Below, piece after piece: positions 17,064 through 26,195 of a DNA stretch of 64,000 bases (its first letter is position 1; each line of letters opens with the position of its first letter). The DNA is taken from the NCBI RefSeq assembly GCF_000010985.1, contig NC_013940.1:244545-308544 (forward strand), written 5' to 3'. The notes under the pieces were generated by a model, which was not told the DNA's origin, ran no database searches, and saw only the letters and a program-made list of their open reading frames with translations. Position numbers and translations under genes: made by a program. The DNA comes from Deferribacter desulfuricans SSM1 (GTDB taxonomy: Bacteria > Chrysiogenota > Deferribacteres > Deferribacterales > Deferribacteraceae).

Positions 17064-17783
17064 TTATCTAATATATTTTTTTTCCATAAATTCCGAATCT
17101 GATAAATAATAATCTTCTTCCAATAAACTTCTTATAGATGACTCTGACATATTTGGAAATCTTTGTTTCATAAAATCTACTATAACTTCTATTCTATCTA
17201 TGTCTGATAGCTCAGGAAAGTTTCTATCAACTTCTAATGATACTGTAGCTAATGTATCAATTATATATGATGGAACACTAACTGAACGAAATTCGTTTTT
17301 CATAATATTTCGTTTAGCCTTCTGGAGAATACTCATAATATAATAACTAAAAGCTTCTAATACATTAATTTCTGAAGTATATATAAAACGATCAAAATAA
17401 CCTTCTACTAAAAGTAAATATATTTCTTGAATAAATTCTTGAACTAATACATTTGTATCTTTCCCTTTTATAAAAGAAACATTTTTGTATGCTATTTTCG
17501 TAAGCTTATCTCTAAATACTGGGTTATTAAATAAAACTTCAAAACAATAATTTTTAAAAGATTGAAATTGTTCTGGAAAATTTTCTTTAATGTACTGAAT
17601 ATATTTTAGAGCATCTAGTTCATTTTCTAATATAGGTACGTTCTTAAAATCATATTCTAAAACATTCAAAAGTTGGTGTAGATTAACTTTGGTCTTTTTT
17701 ACATAAGTTATAAGTTCCTCTTTTAAAATAAACCCTTTGCGTAAAAAACAATCATTTAAATAAGACACAACAGAATTATTCAT
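17064..17783 (-). CDS. Sigma-70-like protein with regions 2-3 but no region 4
   Basis: From the ATG at 17783 (GAGAGGTG 6 bases upstream) the 239-residue protein has a sigma-like layout. Residues 1-60 form a small helical domain reminiscent of region 1.1. Residues 90-160 resemble region 2: ...AYKNVSFIKGK, VLVQEFIQEIYLLLVEGYFDRFIY, then EAFSYYIMSILQKAKRNIMKNEFR. VSVPSYI near 170 matches the region 2.4/3 boundary motif (iRiPxhi), followed by a region-3-like helix-turn-helix. The protein ends there, with no -35-binding region 4. A free-standing region-4 protein at 6593-7003 could complete it. It has a perfect consensus promoter and an elaborate leader. Divergence is high; a non-sigma helical protein cannot be excluded. 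Confidence 0.6.
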   Translation of the reverse strand: MNNSVVSYLNDCFLRKGFILKEELITYVKKTKVNLHQLLNVLEYDFKNVPILENELDALKYIQYIKENFPEQFQSFKNYCFEVLFNNPVFRDKLTKIAYKNVSFIKGKDTNVLVQEFIQEIYLLLVEGYFDRFIYTSEINVLEAFSYYIMSILQKAKRNIMKNEFRSVSVPSYIIDTLATVSLEVDRNFPELSDIDRIEVIVDFMKQRFPNMSESSIRSLLEEDYYLSDSEFMEKKYIR

Positions 17784-17889
17784 TGCACACCTCTCCATCA
17801 TAATAAATATTGTGTACTTATATTATATGGTTGTTTAATAATATTAAACCAAAATAACTCTGACAAATGTATTATGTTTATTAAAGTTT

Positions 17890-17905
17890 TTATCTCACAC
17901 CTCCT
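17890..17905 (-). promoter_or_regulatory. Orphan AGGAGG site in the sigma-like gene leader
   Basis: A perfect AGGAGG (17905-17900) is followed by GTGTGAGATAA with no start codon at a workable distance. The context GGAGGTGTGA resembles the ribosome sites of the leader mini-ORF and of the main gene, as though the site were duplicated. Confidence 0.3.
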
Positions 17906-17959
17906 ATTTATTTCAAAGTAAAATAATTATAACTTATTTTCTACAGTAATTACATATTA

Positions 17960-17988
17960 ATTATATAATAATATAACCTATATGTCAA
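17960..17988 (-). promoter_or_regulatory. Perfect sigma-70 promoter of the sigma-like gene
   Basis: On the minus strand, TTGACA (17988-17983), exactly 17 bases, then TATAAT (17965-17960). It would start a transcript with a leader of about 170 bases before the ATG at 17783. A GGTTATATTA near-match to the element's own decamer lies inside the spacer (17969-17978). Confidence 0.75.
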
Positions 17989-18017
17989 TAATATTTGTTT
18001 ACTGCTCTGCACAACAT
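17985..18017 (-). CDS. Ten-codon leader mini-ORF (MLCRAVNKYY)
   Basis: AGGAGG at 18023-18028 lies 5 bases before this ATG, an ideal spacing, and the frame ends after ten codons inside the -35 of the sigma-like gene's promoter. A weaker upstream promoter (TTGATA, 17 bases, TATATA at 18077-18105) could make the transcript. It may be a leader peptide whose translation crosses and modulates the downstream promoter. Expression is not shown. Confidence 0.35.
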   Translation of the reverse strand: MLCRAVNKYY

Positions 18018-18048
18018 TTACACCTCCTACTAGTTAAAATATATTAAA

Positions 18049-18066
18049 AGCAAACAAATGTTTGCT
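18049..18066 (-). terminator. Hairpin with short T-run after the acidic 526-aa gene
   Basis: An 8-bp stem AGCAAACA/TGTTTGCT with a 2-base loop is followed on the minus strand by TTTTAATAT. It is a modest intrinsic terminator for the gene ending at 18116, or an attenuator in the leader before the mini-ORF. Confidence 0.5.
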
Positions 18067-18115
18067 CTATATTGTTTATATAATATATTATTTAAATAAT
18101 ATCAATATATTTTTA

Positions 18116-19696
18116 TTAAGATTCTAATATTATTTCACTGCCTTTACGCTTAATCTTTTTAATAATTTGCTTTAGTTCTTCTAACTCATGTATTTTTATG
18201 AGATCTGCTGTTAGCGTATCTATGAAAAAAGTCTGTATATTTCTATCTATCATATATTTTAATAACTTAATATCATCTTCTGTTACTTCAGATGTTTTCT
18301 TTTTCAAAATAATTCCTGCATTATAATTAACATTTTCTAACATAACTATATATGTAACATAATAAATAGATTTAGATTTTAGTAACTCTTTTAATTTTTC
18401 CGTGTCTTGTTCTGTGTAATTATTACCTATATTACAATCTAAAATTTGAATTTCATAAATAAAACAATTATTTTCTTCTTTAATTTTTTTAATACATTTA
18501 AATGAAAAATCATATATTAAAGCATCTGATATTTTATGGTCAAAACTATCTTTTTCTAAAAATAATTCATACCCAATCTTCTTATCGTTAAATATAATTA
18601 CTGGATAATTTGTAATATCTAAATTAGCAGTATCAATCTTTTGTATATTATGTTCTGTATTAAAAGAAACATTTATGCTGTTCTTATTATCCGATTTTTC
18701 TTGATTCATTTGCTCTACATGAACCGAATCTATTTTATTATTGCTACTAGTTATATTTTTAGTATCAGTAATTTTTGTATTAAGATGCTCTATATCGATA
18801 TCATTAAATAATTCCTGAGAATTTTCAAATGCCTCTTTTTCTTCTTCGTTGTAATCTAAACTATCATCTAATACTGCAAAATCTTCAACCTGGTCGTCTT
18901 CTTCTAAATATTCGTCTTCTTCATCATCTATTTTAAATATACTAGCATCATCATCCTCGTCTTTTTCATCTAATAAAAACCCATCTGAAAACTCATCACT
19001 TTTACTCTCTAAACTATCCTTTTCTATTATACTATCATCCCCTTCTAAATCATTATCTTCTGTTAAATTACTATTTATCTTATGATTTTTTTGAGTACTA
19101 GTTTCCTCATTAATTTTTTGTATATTATTATCTAATAATTGTGAGTTAATATCACTTAAACGTTCAACTACATTTTCTAAATTATCCTTATTTATTAATG
19201 TTTCTTCTTCATCATCTATATCAAACTCAGGAAAAATATAATTATCATCTTCAGCATTATCAACCTCATCATCTACAATCATCATATCTTCTGTTTCTAT
19301 TGTATCCCCTGTTGTAATTACATTTTCTTCATTATTATCATTTATTAATACAGTAAATTCATCATTATTTTCATCATTATCATCTTTATTTTTATCTTCA
19401 TTATTACTTTTATTACTATTTTTCTTTTGATTTTTTTCTATATCAGTAAAAATATCTTTGTTAGTTTGGTTAGATTTTTGTGAAAGTATATGTTGAAATG
19501 CCTCTGTAATATCAATCATAGGTGTGGTTTGAGTAAAATCATTTAACGCAAATAACTTGTCTGAAGTTAATAAATTCTTCCGTTTTAAAAAATCTAAATT
19601 CACTAATTTCTCACCATCAATATGATTATTCTTATATAAATTATAAATGTTGTTGTACTGATAAAATAAATTTAAAAAAGAAGTATGTTTTAACAT
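18116..19696 (-). CDS. Highly acidic multidomain protein, 526 aa
   Basis: Residues 1-65 are a hydrophobic/aromatic helical segment. Residues 80-350 are an extremely acidic, Asp/Glu/Asn/Ser-rich disordered region with runs such as DDEEDEYLEEDDQVED. The last 170 residues form an alternating strand-helix domain (PVIIFNDKKIGYELFLEKDSF to the end) of unknown family. The ATG at 19696 has AAGGAG. The layout (folded ends joined by an acidic linker) resembles the ParR-like and 429-aa proteins of the same element. It is followed by a hairpin terminator and preceded by the 146-aa gene, presumably in one operon. Confidence 0.65.
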   Translation of the reverse strand: MLKHTSFLNLFYQYNNIYNLYKNNHIDGEKLVNLDFLKRKNLLTSDKLFALNDFTQTTPMIDITEAFQHILSQKSNQTNKDIFTDIEKNQKKNSNKSNNEDKNKDDNDENNDEFTVLINDNNEENVITTGDTIETEDMMIVDDEVDNAEDDNYIFPEFDIDDEEETLINKDNLENVVERLSDINSQLLDNNIQKINEETSTQKNHKINSNLTEDNDLEGDDSIIEKDSLESKSDEFSDGFLLDEKDEDDDASIFKIDDEEDEYLEEDDQVEDFAVLDDSLDYNEEEKEAFENSQELFNDIDIEHLNTKITDTKNITSSNNKIDSVHVEQMNQEKSDNKNSINVSFNTEHNIQKIDTANLDITNYPVIIFNDKKIGYELFLEKDSFDHKISDALIYDFSFKCIKKIKEENNCFIYEIQILDCNIGNNYTEQDTEKLKELLKSKSIYYVTYIVMLENVNYNAGIILKKKTSEVTEDDIKLLKYMIDRNIQTFFIDTLTADLIKIHELEELKQIIKKIKRKGSEIILES

Positions 19697-19721
19697 ATAT
19701 AACTCCTTTATAACTTCTTAT

Positions 19722-20162
19722 TTATTTATTATTCAAATTATTACTTTCTATATTATAAGATGAAATATCTTTATTGTTTTCAATAGCTGAAATCTTTTGT
19801 ATTTCAGTTATAAAATTAGGATCTTTTAATTTTTTCTTATATATTTTTAATCCTCTATAAAGCATAGATAATATATCATCTATCGCAAATAAAAAGTATA
19901 CTTTATCTATAGTTCTTGCTAATAATTTAGACTTATTTAAGTCTATAACTAAACTCTTGTTTAATCGATCATATATAATAACAAAATAAAATAACTCATC
20001 GGATACATTATTAACCTTTAATTGATACACTATAGTATCTCTACTACCGTACATATATTTTATTATAAAATTACCTTTATAGATATCCTCTAATACCTTT
20101 GATAATATATCTAAATTATTAGATTTATTTAAATTTACTTGGTATGAATTATTACTTCCCAT
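19722..20162 (-). CDS. Hypothetical protein, 146 aa
   Basis: This is a compact alpha/beta protein: residues 10-70 alternate strands and helices (IYKGNFIIKYMYGSRDTIVYQLKVNNVSDELFYFVIIYD) and residues 75-120 are helical, with a Lys/Asn-rich tail. No motif is recognised. The ATG at 20162 has GGTGAT upstream. It lies 26 bases before the acidic 526-aa gene, so the two are probably translated together. Confidence 0.6.
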   Translation of the reverse strand: MGSNNSYQVNLNKSNNLDILSKVLEDIYKGNFIIKYMYGSRDTIVYQLKVNNVSDELFYFVIIYDRLNKSLVIDLNKSKLLARTIDKVYFLFAIDDILSMLYRGLKIYKKKLKDPNFITEIQKISAIENNKDISSYNIESNNLNNK

Positions 20163-20234
20163 TTATATCACCTGCCTTTCTATAATATTATTATATAATA
20201 TTCTATATAATCTCTATAATACTTAATAATTAAA

Positions 20235-21953
20235 TTAATTTAATAATTTACACTTAGTATTAATTAAACCATATAATCCTTTATATTCTAAATCTCTTTC
20301 CAAATCAGTATAACTTATGGCATTCTGTTGAATAAGTTTAGTTACTTTTGTTAATGTAATTTCAGCAGATGGATTATTCATCCTTTCAGCTTCAACAGCT
20401 TTTCTTAATGCTAAATATGTAGATGCTAATTTCTTTACTGATTCATAAAAATTTGCATTCATATAATCTGGTAAATTATATACACCATATTCATAACCTG
20501 ATTTTTCTATTAAATACAAAAGATATCCCGCAGCAACATATTTTATAAAATTTGATTCAGATTTTAATATTTCATTTATCTTATCTATGGTCAAATCACC
20601 TTCATTTGCTACTACACCTTTAGATGCTAAATAAACCATTATTGATTTAACTATAATAGGACGGTAACTACCATAATTTCTGTAACTATCAAGAATATAT
20701 TGTAATACTTCATCTGCTGTAAAAGTTATTACTTTATCACTATTATCCGTAGAACTTTTCAACACATCATATAATTGCTTATAAGCAACATACATTGTGT
20801 TTAAATATTCATTTACAGTATATTGTTTATAATTGACTTCAGTAAGTGATTTTAATGTAGAACTAAAATCTATCGTATATGATGATAAACTATAACAAAT
20901 CATGTTTATAATATAATTGCCTATACCCATTTGTGAAACATTATCAAAATTTTTAATTATATAGAGTATATGCCCCCCAATTATATTTATTATTAATGGA
21001 TCTATATCATGGGATATTCCCCAATTTACAAAATCATTTGCTGAAACCTTTAAAATATTTTTATCCTGCGTAATAGTAGGAACTGAAGATCTCTTAGCTA
21101 ACATTTCAATGGTACCATCATCCCTGATACGTACAGCATCTGCAAATACAATTTCACCTGTATTCTTATATTGTTTTAACATCTGAACAATATCCATTTC
21201 AGCTTGTTCAGATTTAAGCATACATTCTTGTCTTAACTTAAAATATTTTTCAAATCCAAGACTAATAGACCAGTTTAAATATCGAACTATCTTTTTCTCA
21301 TTTTCAGGAATATGTTCATCAATACATGCTAAAAATAATTCACCACCCTGTTTTTGTACTTCAGTTGAAGCTTTAGTAACAGCTTTGGCCACTTTAGTTG
21401 GTTTTACTTCAGTTTTCCTTTCACCAAATGATGCAGAACCACCAACAGCACTTCTACCTGTTGAAAACGCATCTGATAAATCTTCTTTTATAGATTTACT
21501 GATTCTTGACGCTAACTCTTTTGTAACAAAACTAGCACCTAATTCTTTAGGTAATAAAGCCTTACACTGATGTGCTGATTCCAAATACGCTAATGAAAAT
21601 ATAATTGTATTAACTAATTTTATTTGTCCATACGTTTTTATTACTTGAGATAAATCATCCATAACATCATTTATTAAAGCACTAAAATTAAAATCTAATT
21701 GAATTTGGTTACAATCTGCCTTTATACCTATACTTGCACTAGATTTACTTAAATCCTGTTCAGCTGAAATACTGTTACTACCAGAACCACCAAAAAACTT
21801 ATGAGTTTTAGTTTTCCCTTTATTGTAAGAACTTCCTTGAGAACCATTTGATTTAATAAAATCACTAAATCCAGCATAACTTGATATATTAAAACTAAAT
21901 AATAAACATATAATCATTAATATTAATATTAACTTATTATTTCGCCTAGTCAT
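20235..21953 (-). CDS. Exported paralog A of a three-gene family, 572 aa
   Basis: A signal peptide (MTRRNNKLILIL..., SSYAG) precedes a Gly/Ser-rich stretch and the family signature GIKADCNQIQLDFNFSALINDV near residues 74-95. A second shared block lies near 222-260 (LNWSISLGFEKYFKLRQECMLKSEQAEMDI). The two downstream-of-promoter paralogs (22005-23618 and 23629-25206) carry the same blocks with the same Cys. The C-terminal half is helical and specific to this member. GAGG precedes the ATG. The Gly/Ser leader, early Cys motif and helical tail loosely recall conjugation pilus-assembly proteins such as TraH, but I see no decisive motif. Likely periplasmic. Confidence 0.7.
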   Translation of the reverse strand: MTRRNNKLILILMIICLLFSFNISSYAGFSDFIKSNGSQGSSYNKGKTKTHKFFGGSGSNSISAEQDLSKSSASIGIKADCNQIQLDFNFSALINDVMDDLSQVIKTYGQIKLVNTIIFSLAYLESAHQCKALLPKELGASFVTKELASRISKSIKEDLSDAFSTGRSAVGGSASFGERKTEVKPTKVAKAVTKASTEVQKQGGELFLACIDEHIPENEKKIVRYLNWSISLGFEKYFKLRQECMLKSEQAEMDIVQMLKQYKNTGEIVFADAVRIRDDGTIEMLAKRSSVPTITQDKNILKVSANDFVNWGISHDIDPLIINIIGGHILYIIKNFDNVSQMGIGNYIINMICYSLSSYTIDFSSTLKSLTEVNYKQYTVNEYLNTMYVAYKQLYDVLKSSTDNSDKVITFTADEVLQYILDSYRNYGSYRPIIVKSIMVYLASKGVVANEGDLTIDKINEILKSESNFIKYVAAGYLLYLIEKSGYEYGVYNLPDYMNANFYESVKKLASTYLALRKAVEAERMNNPSAEITLTKVTKLIQQNAISYTDLERDLEYKGLYGLINTKCKLLN

Positions 21954-22004
21954 TTTAACTACCTCTTTTTTAATATTTAAAAATTACTAAATTCTTTTAT
22001 AATT

Positions 22005-23618
22005 CTATTGTTTAGTATCATTTATAATATCAGGTATTTTATATTCTTCTCTTTTATCTTGAACAAGTGTAATATAATAATTATCCATTAATTTTGCCGT
22101 TATTTTACGCTTTTCAATGGCAAAATTAGTACGCTCTAATAATACCAAACTACTTCTAGCCATACTTTTTGTTATTTGGGCCATCTTTTCAGAGCGAAAA
22201 TATGTTTCTAAAAAATAATAATTATCATATAAGTAAAATAAATTTTCTACTAAATCATGAAAAAAATCAATTTGTGTAGGAGATGAAAGATTTATGTTAG
22301 TAACAAAAGATAATACATAACTTTCAAATAGTTCATTTTTTATATATTCTGACATCTCTGGATCATTTGTATATTTATCCAATAACTCTTTTAAATCTGT
22401 ACCTTCTAAGTTTGATTTAATATATGCTTTAACATAAACTACATTTTGATAATTTATATCAGTAATATTAAATGTATCTTGTACACACTCAAAAAATTCA
22501 TTTAAAGCATCATCTTTAGTTGTTGTTAAATTTATTGTACCATCAGTTGTTTTCTTTTTCATACACATAAACAAATTATCAGTTTTAACATTTATTACAT
22601 AAGCTAACTCATCTAATACACTTAAACCTACATTATTTTCAAATTTAGTTAATATTTCTGATATTATTAAGGCTACTAACGGATCATGCGAGCTGGCTAT
22701 ATAAGTATTTAACCAATCAGTTCCAACTTCTGATATAATGTTTCTCTTTTCTTCATTAGTAGGCATATCGGCACCTTGTCCCTTCTTATGCACTTTTAAA
22801 TTTTTATCAATACATATACCATCAAAAAAGCACATTTCACCAATTTCCGAATACTGATCATACATATTTTTCAATGCTTGTCCTAAATCTATATTTAATT
22901 GTTCATTTTTTAATTTACATTCAGCTTTTAATTTGGCTAAGTATTTATAATTAAATGTTAGCTTCCAATTTAAAATCTTATTTATAAAGTCTACAATAGA
23001 CGAAATTTCTCTAGTCATACAATCTCTAAACAATTTACCAGTATGTGATTGAATAGTAGCATTTACTTCTGCTCCAATATTAGCAAGTTCTTTAGTTTTA
23101 ACTGTTACACCACCACCTGCATAAGATGGATTACCTCCAGCTGCTTTTGTATCTACAGATATTGCATCAGATGATTTACCAATAACCAATTCTTTTACTC
23201 TTGACTGTAAATCAGCCAATATAGGTGCTTGAGATAAATCCATTCCAGTTTCCTGTACGCATCTTTGTAAAGCTACAGGATATGCAATAGCTGTTAAAAT
23301 AGAATTTACTAAAATAATCTGCTTAGATTGCTTAGCATATTGTTTTACTTGATTTATAATATCCTGTAGATATGCTCCTACATCATAATTAAACTGAAGT
23401 TGTGTACAATCAGTTTTCATCCCTAATTTGGTAGTAGCATTTCCATCTAAATTTAGCTCAGCACTATTTGAACCATTACCACCAAATATACTATCATAAC
23501 TACTACTGGAACCAAATTTTTGAATCTCTGATACACTTGAAGCAAAAAGATTAATAGAAAAAAATAATATACTTATTAATATAAATATAAGTTTATAAAA
23601 TTTATGTTTCTTATACAT
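22005..23618 (-). CDS. Exported paralog B of a three-gene family, 537 aa
   Basis: The start is the ATG at 23618 (AGGGG upstream). After a signal peptide ending near NLFASS comes a Gly/Ser/Asn segment and the signature KLGMKTDCTQLQFNYDVGAYLQDI, then LVNSILTAIAYPVALQRC and, near residue 215, ILNWKLTFNYKYLAKLKAECKLKNEQ. Additional Cys (CFFDGIC, MCMKKK, FECVQD) are specific to this copy and may form disulfides. The three tandem genes share order, spacing and promoter, so they probably arose by duplication and form a hetero-oligomer outside the cytoplasm. The function is unknown. Confidence 0.7.
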   Translation of the reverse strand: MYKKHKFYKLIFILISILFFSINLFASSVSEIQKFGSSSSYDSIFGGNGSNSAELNLDGNATTKLGMKTDCTQLQFNYDVGAYLQDIINQVKQYAKQSKQIILVNSILTAIAYPVALQRCVQETGMDLSQAPILADLQSRVKELVIGKSSDAISVDTKAAGGNPSYAGGGVTVKTKELANIGAEVNATIQSHTGKLFRDCMTREISSIVDFINKILNWKLTFNYKYLAKLKAECKLKNEQLNIDLGQALKNMYDQYSEIGEMCFFDGICIDKNLKVHKKGQGADMPTNEEKRNIISEVGTDWLNTYIASSHDPLVALIISEILTKFENNVGLSVLDELAYVINVKTDNLFMCMKKKTTDGTINLTTTKDDALNEFFECVQDTFNITDINYQNVVYVKAYIKSNLEGTDLKELLDKYTNDPEMSEYIKNELFESYVLSFVTNINLSSPTQIDFFHDLVENLFYLYDNYYFLETYFRSEKMAQITKSMARSSLVLLERTNFAIEKRKITAKLMDNYYITLVQDKREEYKIPDIINDTKQ

Positions 23619-23628
23619 AACCAAACCC

Positions 23629-25206
23629 CTAATGCTTTACTGCTAATATATCTTTAACCATACCTATATTATACTTAATTTCGATTGTAGATAATGCATC
23701 ACCTGATAACTTATTTAACTTATTTCTTATTGAATTATATTTTACAAAACTGTTTTTCATATCAACACTAAGCATTTTATTTAATTCTTTAATTGCTGTA
23801 TTGAATTTTTTTAATTCATTTTTCATTATATCTGTATTTACTTTATAAGATTTTCCATTAATGAATTCTGTTAAGTTATTTATATGTTCTGCTAATTTAC
23901 TATTATATGTTAATATATAATCTTTACATACTTTATAAGTCCCATAAAAAAGAACATTTAATAAGTCTTTATATTTTATAAAATCCACTATAGAATTTAA
24001 ATCTTTAGAAAAATAATCAGATGATTGTTTTTGTAACGTCATAGCATCGTCTAATATGGTTTCTAAATTAAGTTTACATTTAGTTACTATAGATTTAATA
24101 GTATTATCAGCCAACAATATTGTATCTAAATATACTGCTAATTTTTCAGTTAAAAAATCTATTTCACTCTGAAGTAACTCTTTATCTCCATATGTTTTTA
24201 ATGAAGCTTCTTCATAAACTAATGAATCAACATAGTCTCCAAAATTGTCAATAACCTGATTATAAACCTCTTCTCTATCTTTAGTTGGTAAATAATCATC
24301 TGCAAGTTCAATTGTAATCTTATCATCTTCCATACGAAATACTTTACCCGAAGGTAGTCTCCATGTTGCCAATGTAATATCACCTTCTTCTTTAGCTTTT
24401 TTATATAACATAACTAAGTCCAGTTCTTTTTGTTCGGCACTTAATTTACATTCTTCTTGCAATTTAAATGTTTGTTTTAAATTAAATCCTGCTTTCCAAT
24501 TCAACATTTTAATAATCATTTCAAGTGTAGCTTTTTGTTCTTTATGCACACATTTCATAAAATCTTCACCTAATAACTGCTTAAGTTTAGAATAATTACA
24601 GTAACCAGCTGATACAGACTTTTGAGGTTTTACACTTCCTTCTTTTTCCCTAACTCTCCATGGTTCTAAACAAGGTGGATGTTTACATGAACCACTCGGG
24701 TTCCACCAAGCTCCACCTTGTGATTTATTTTTAAAGTCAAGTAAATCTCCTATTTCATTACTTACACACTGTTTTGTATCAGCAATTGCTTTATTAATAA
24801 TAGGTCCTAAAGTAATATCCTTTGGTAATTTTGTAGAACATTTTTGTGTTGCATAACTATAAGAAACTAAATCTAAAATAGCATTAACTATTAAAATATT
24901 TTTTAAGTTTTGATCGTTTAATAAGTCTTTTAATTCATTTATAATATCCTTAAAAAAACCATTAAAATCAAAATCCAATTTTATTTGATTGCAATCTGTT
25001 TTTATTCCTATTGAGGTACTGCCACCTGCATCCATAAAATCTTTAGATACACTATTAGCAGTTGCTTTCCCACCAATACCTAATGTTTTTTTCGATTGAG
25101 ATTTTACTACAAAATCTTGAAATCCAGATGCATAACTTAATTGTGATAATATAAAAATACATAAAATTATGAAAGTAATAAATTTTATATTTTTATTATA
25201 ACGCAT
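23629..25206 (-). CDS. Exported paralog C of a three-gene family, 525 aa
   Basis: This is the first gene of the tandem trio, with a signal peptide (ILSQLSYASG), the signature SIGIKTDCNQIKLDFDFNGFFKDI, then YATQKC and MLNWKAGFNLKQTFKLQEECKLSAEQKELDL. It has a unique Trp/Pro/Cys insert near residues 165-190 (AWWNPSGSCKHPPCLEPWRV) absent from the other two. The C-terminal 200 residues are helical. A TGTTATATTA promoter element lies about 70 bases upstream (25278-25287); the ATG at 25206 has only a weak AGGT site. It is probably periplasmic, as part of an envelope complex. Confidence 0.7.
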   Translation of the reverse strand: MRYNKNIKFITFIILCIFILSQLSYASGFQDFVVKSQSKKTLGIGGKATANSVSKDFMDAGGSTSIGIKTDCNQIKLDFDFNGFFKDIINELKDLLNDQNLKNILIVNAILDLVSYSYATQKCSTKLPKDITLGPIINKAIADTKQCVSNEIGDLLDFKNKSQGGAWWNPSGSCKHPPCLEPWRVREKEGSVKPQKSVSAGYCNYSKLKQLLGEDFMKCVHKEQKATLEMIIKMLNWKAGFNLKQTFKLQEECKLSAEQKELDLVMLYKKAKEEGDITLATWRLPSGKVFRMEDDKITIELADDYLPTKDREEVYNQVIDNFGDYVDSLVYEEASLKTYGDKELLQSEIDFLTEKLAVYLDTILLADNTIKSIVTKCKLNLETILDDAMTLQKQSSDYFSKDLNSIVDFIKYKDLLNVLFYGTYKVCKDYILTYNSKLAEHINNLTEFINGKSYKVNTDIMKNELKKFNTAIKELNKMLSVDMKNSFVKYNSIRNKLNKLSGDALSTIEIKYNIGMVKDILAVKH

Positions 25207-25277
25207 AGTATATACCTATATTAGCTATATAAGTTCTACCTTTAATACACACCTCACATATACCTCTCTTATTATAG

Positions 25278-25287
25278 TAATATAACA
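25278..25287 (-). promoter_or_regulatory. TGTTATATTA promoter element of the paralog trio
   Basis: An exact minus-strand match to the recurring decamer upstream of the three exported paralog genes. Confidence 0.5.
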
Positions 25288-25356
25288 AAATTTTTTTAAT
25301 TATTAAAAAATAATTTCAATAAACAATTATTTTAATTAATATAAATAATAAAAAAC

Positions 25357-25385
25357 CCTATGGAAGTATATTATACTCCCATAGG
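25357..25385 (-). terminator. Intrinsic terminator after the lipoprotein gene
   Basis: A 13-14-bp stem (CCTATGG...AGTATA arms, one mismatch, 3-base loop) is followed on the minus strand by TTTTTT. It ends the transcript that includes the lipoprotein gene at 25437-26195. Confidence 0.8.
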
Positions 25386-25436
25386 ACGCAAAGTAATATT
25401 TATATAATTTATTATTTTATTAATATAATACTGTAA

Positions 25437-26195
25437 TTAAAAACCTAGTAATTTAAGCCTATCAATTAAATCAGGATCTGTAATATTTTTATTAACAATT
25501 TCCCATTTTAATTGTGTAGTTTTTAATTTTGGTTCAGTAGATTTTTTCTGATTTTTATCAGACATACTGATAGCTGCAGCAGTAGTTTGGGTTGATGCTA
25601 CTGAAGCTGCACTATAAGGAGCAACCTTTTTTGCTACTACTTCTGTAGGTCCAACAACAACAGGAGCACTAGCAGTTATTAGAGTAGGCGCTACAACACC
25701 ACCAGCTAATGCTGCCATTCCTAAAACTACATCTTTAGCTGTTCTTCTTTTAATCGTATAATAAGATTTAAATGTTTGACACCTACTAACATTTGGTTTA
25801 ATTTCGTACCAATATATATCCTTACCTTTTTGTTTCTCTATTTTATAAGCAAATTTGGTTCCATCTGATAAAGTGTAAATTTTGTTTTCATCCAACTTTA
25901 ATAAAGTACCATCATTCTTTAAAACTCTAAAAGTAGATATATCTATTAGTTCGTTACCTGGTGTTTTGTAAGCAACTTTTAAGGTCATTGGTAATGCAAA
26001 ATTATAAGGACGAATAACAACAAAACCTGATTTCTCATACTTACCTAACCAATAATTATCGCAAAGTTTCGTGTGCAATTCGTTTATAGTAACATCTTTG
26101 ATAGTTGGTTTCTTGCTCCCACAACCAACAACAACTAAACCAATCATAAGTACAATAAAAAAACTGCTCATTTTTAAAAACTTATGTTTCTGCAT
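25437..26195 (-). CDS. Lipoprotein of unknown family, 252 aa
   Basis: The N-terminus has a lipoprotein signal peptide with lipobox VVGC (Cys about 25), so the protein is lipid-anchored. Residues 30-150 form a beta-rich domain with Cys at DNYW/RC positions. Residues 155-215 are an unusual Ala/Val/Gly/Thr-rich hydrophobic segment that could insert in a membrane, resembling the glycine-zipper or pore segments of outer-membrane assembly lipoproteins. The tail is charged. GGAGG precedes the ATG. It stands alone between a terminator (25357-25385) and a 180-base AT-rich gap. It could be an outer-membrane or core-complex lipoprotein; the family is not identified. Confidence 0.75.
   Translation of the reverse strand: MQKHKFLKMSSFFIVLMIGLVVVGCGSKKPTIKDVTINELHTKLCDNYWLGKYEKSGFVVIRPYNFALPMTLKVAYKTPGNELIDISTFRVLKNDGTLLKLDENKIYTLSDGTKFAYKIEKQKGKDIYWYEIKPNVSRCQTFKSYYTIKRRTAKDVVLGMAALAGGVVAPTLITASAPVVVGPTEVVAKKVAPYSAASVASTQTTAAAISMSDKNQKKSTEPKLKTTQLKWEIVNKNITDPDLIDRLKLLGF

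Noticed and set aside
18049..18066. Hairpin as a transposon end or attachment site
   Set aside because: It is short, isolated, has no direct repeats or integrase nearby, and is followed by a T-run, so a terminator or attenuator is simpler.
20235..25206. Assignment of the three exported paralogs as TraH
   Set aside because: Only the general layout is similar; the diagnostic TraH motifs were not seen, so they are left unnamed.
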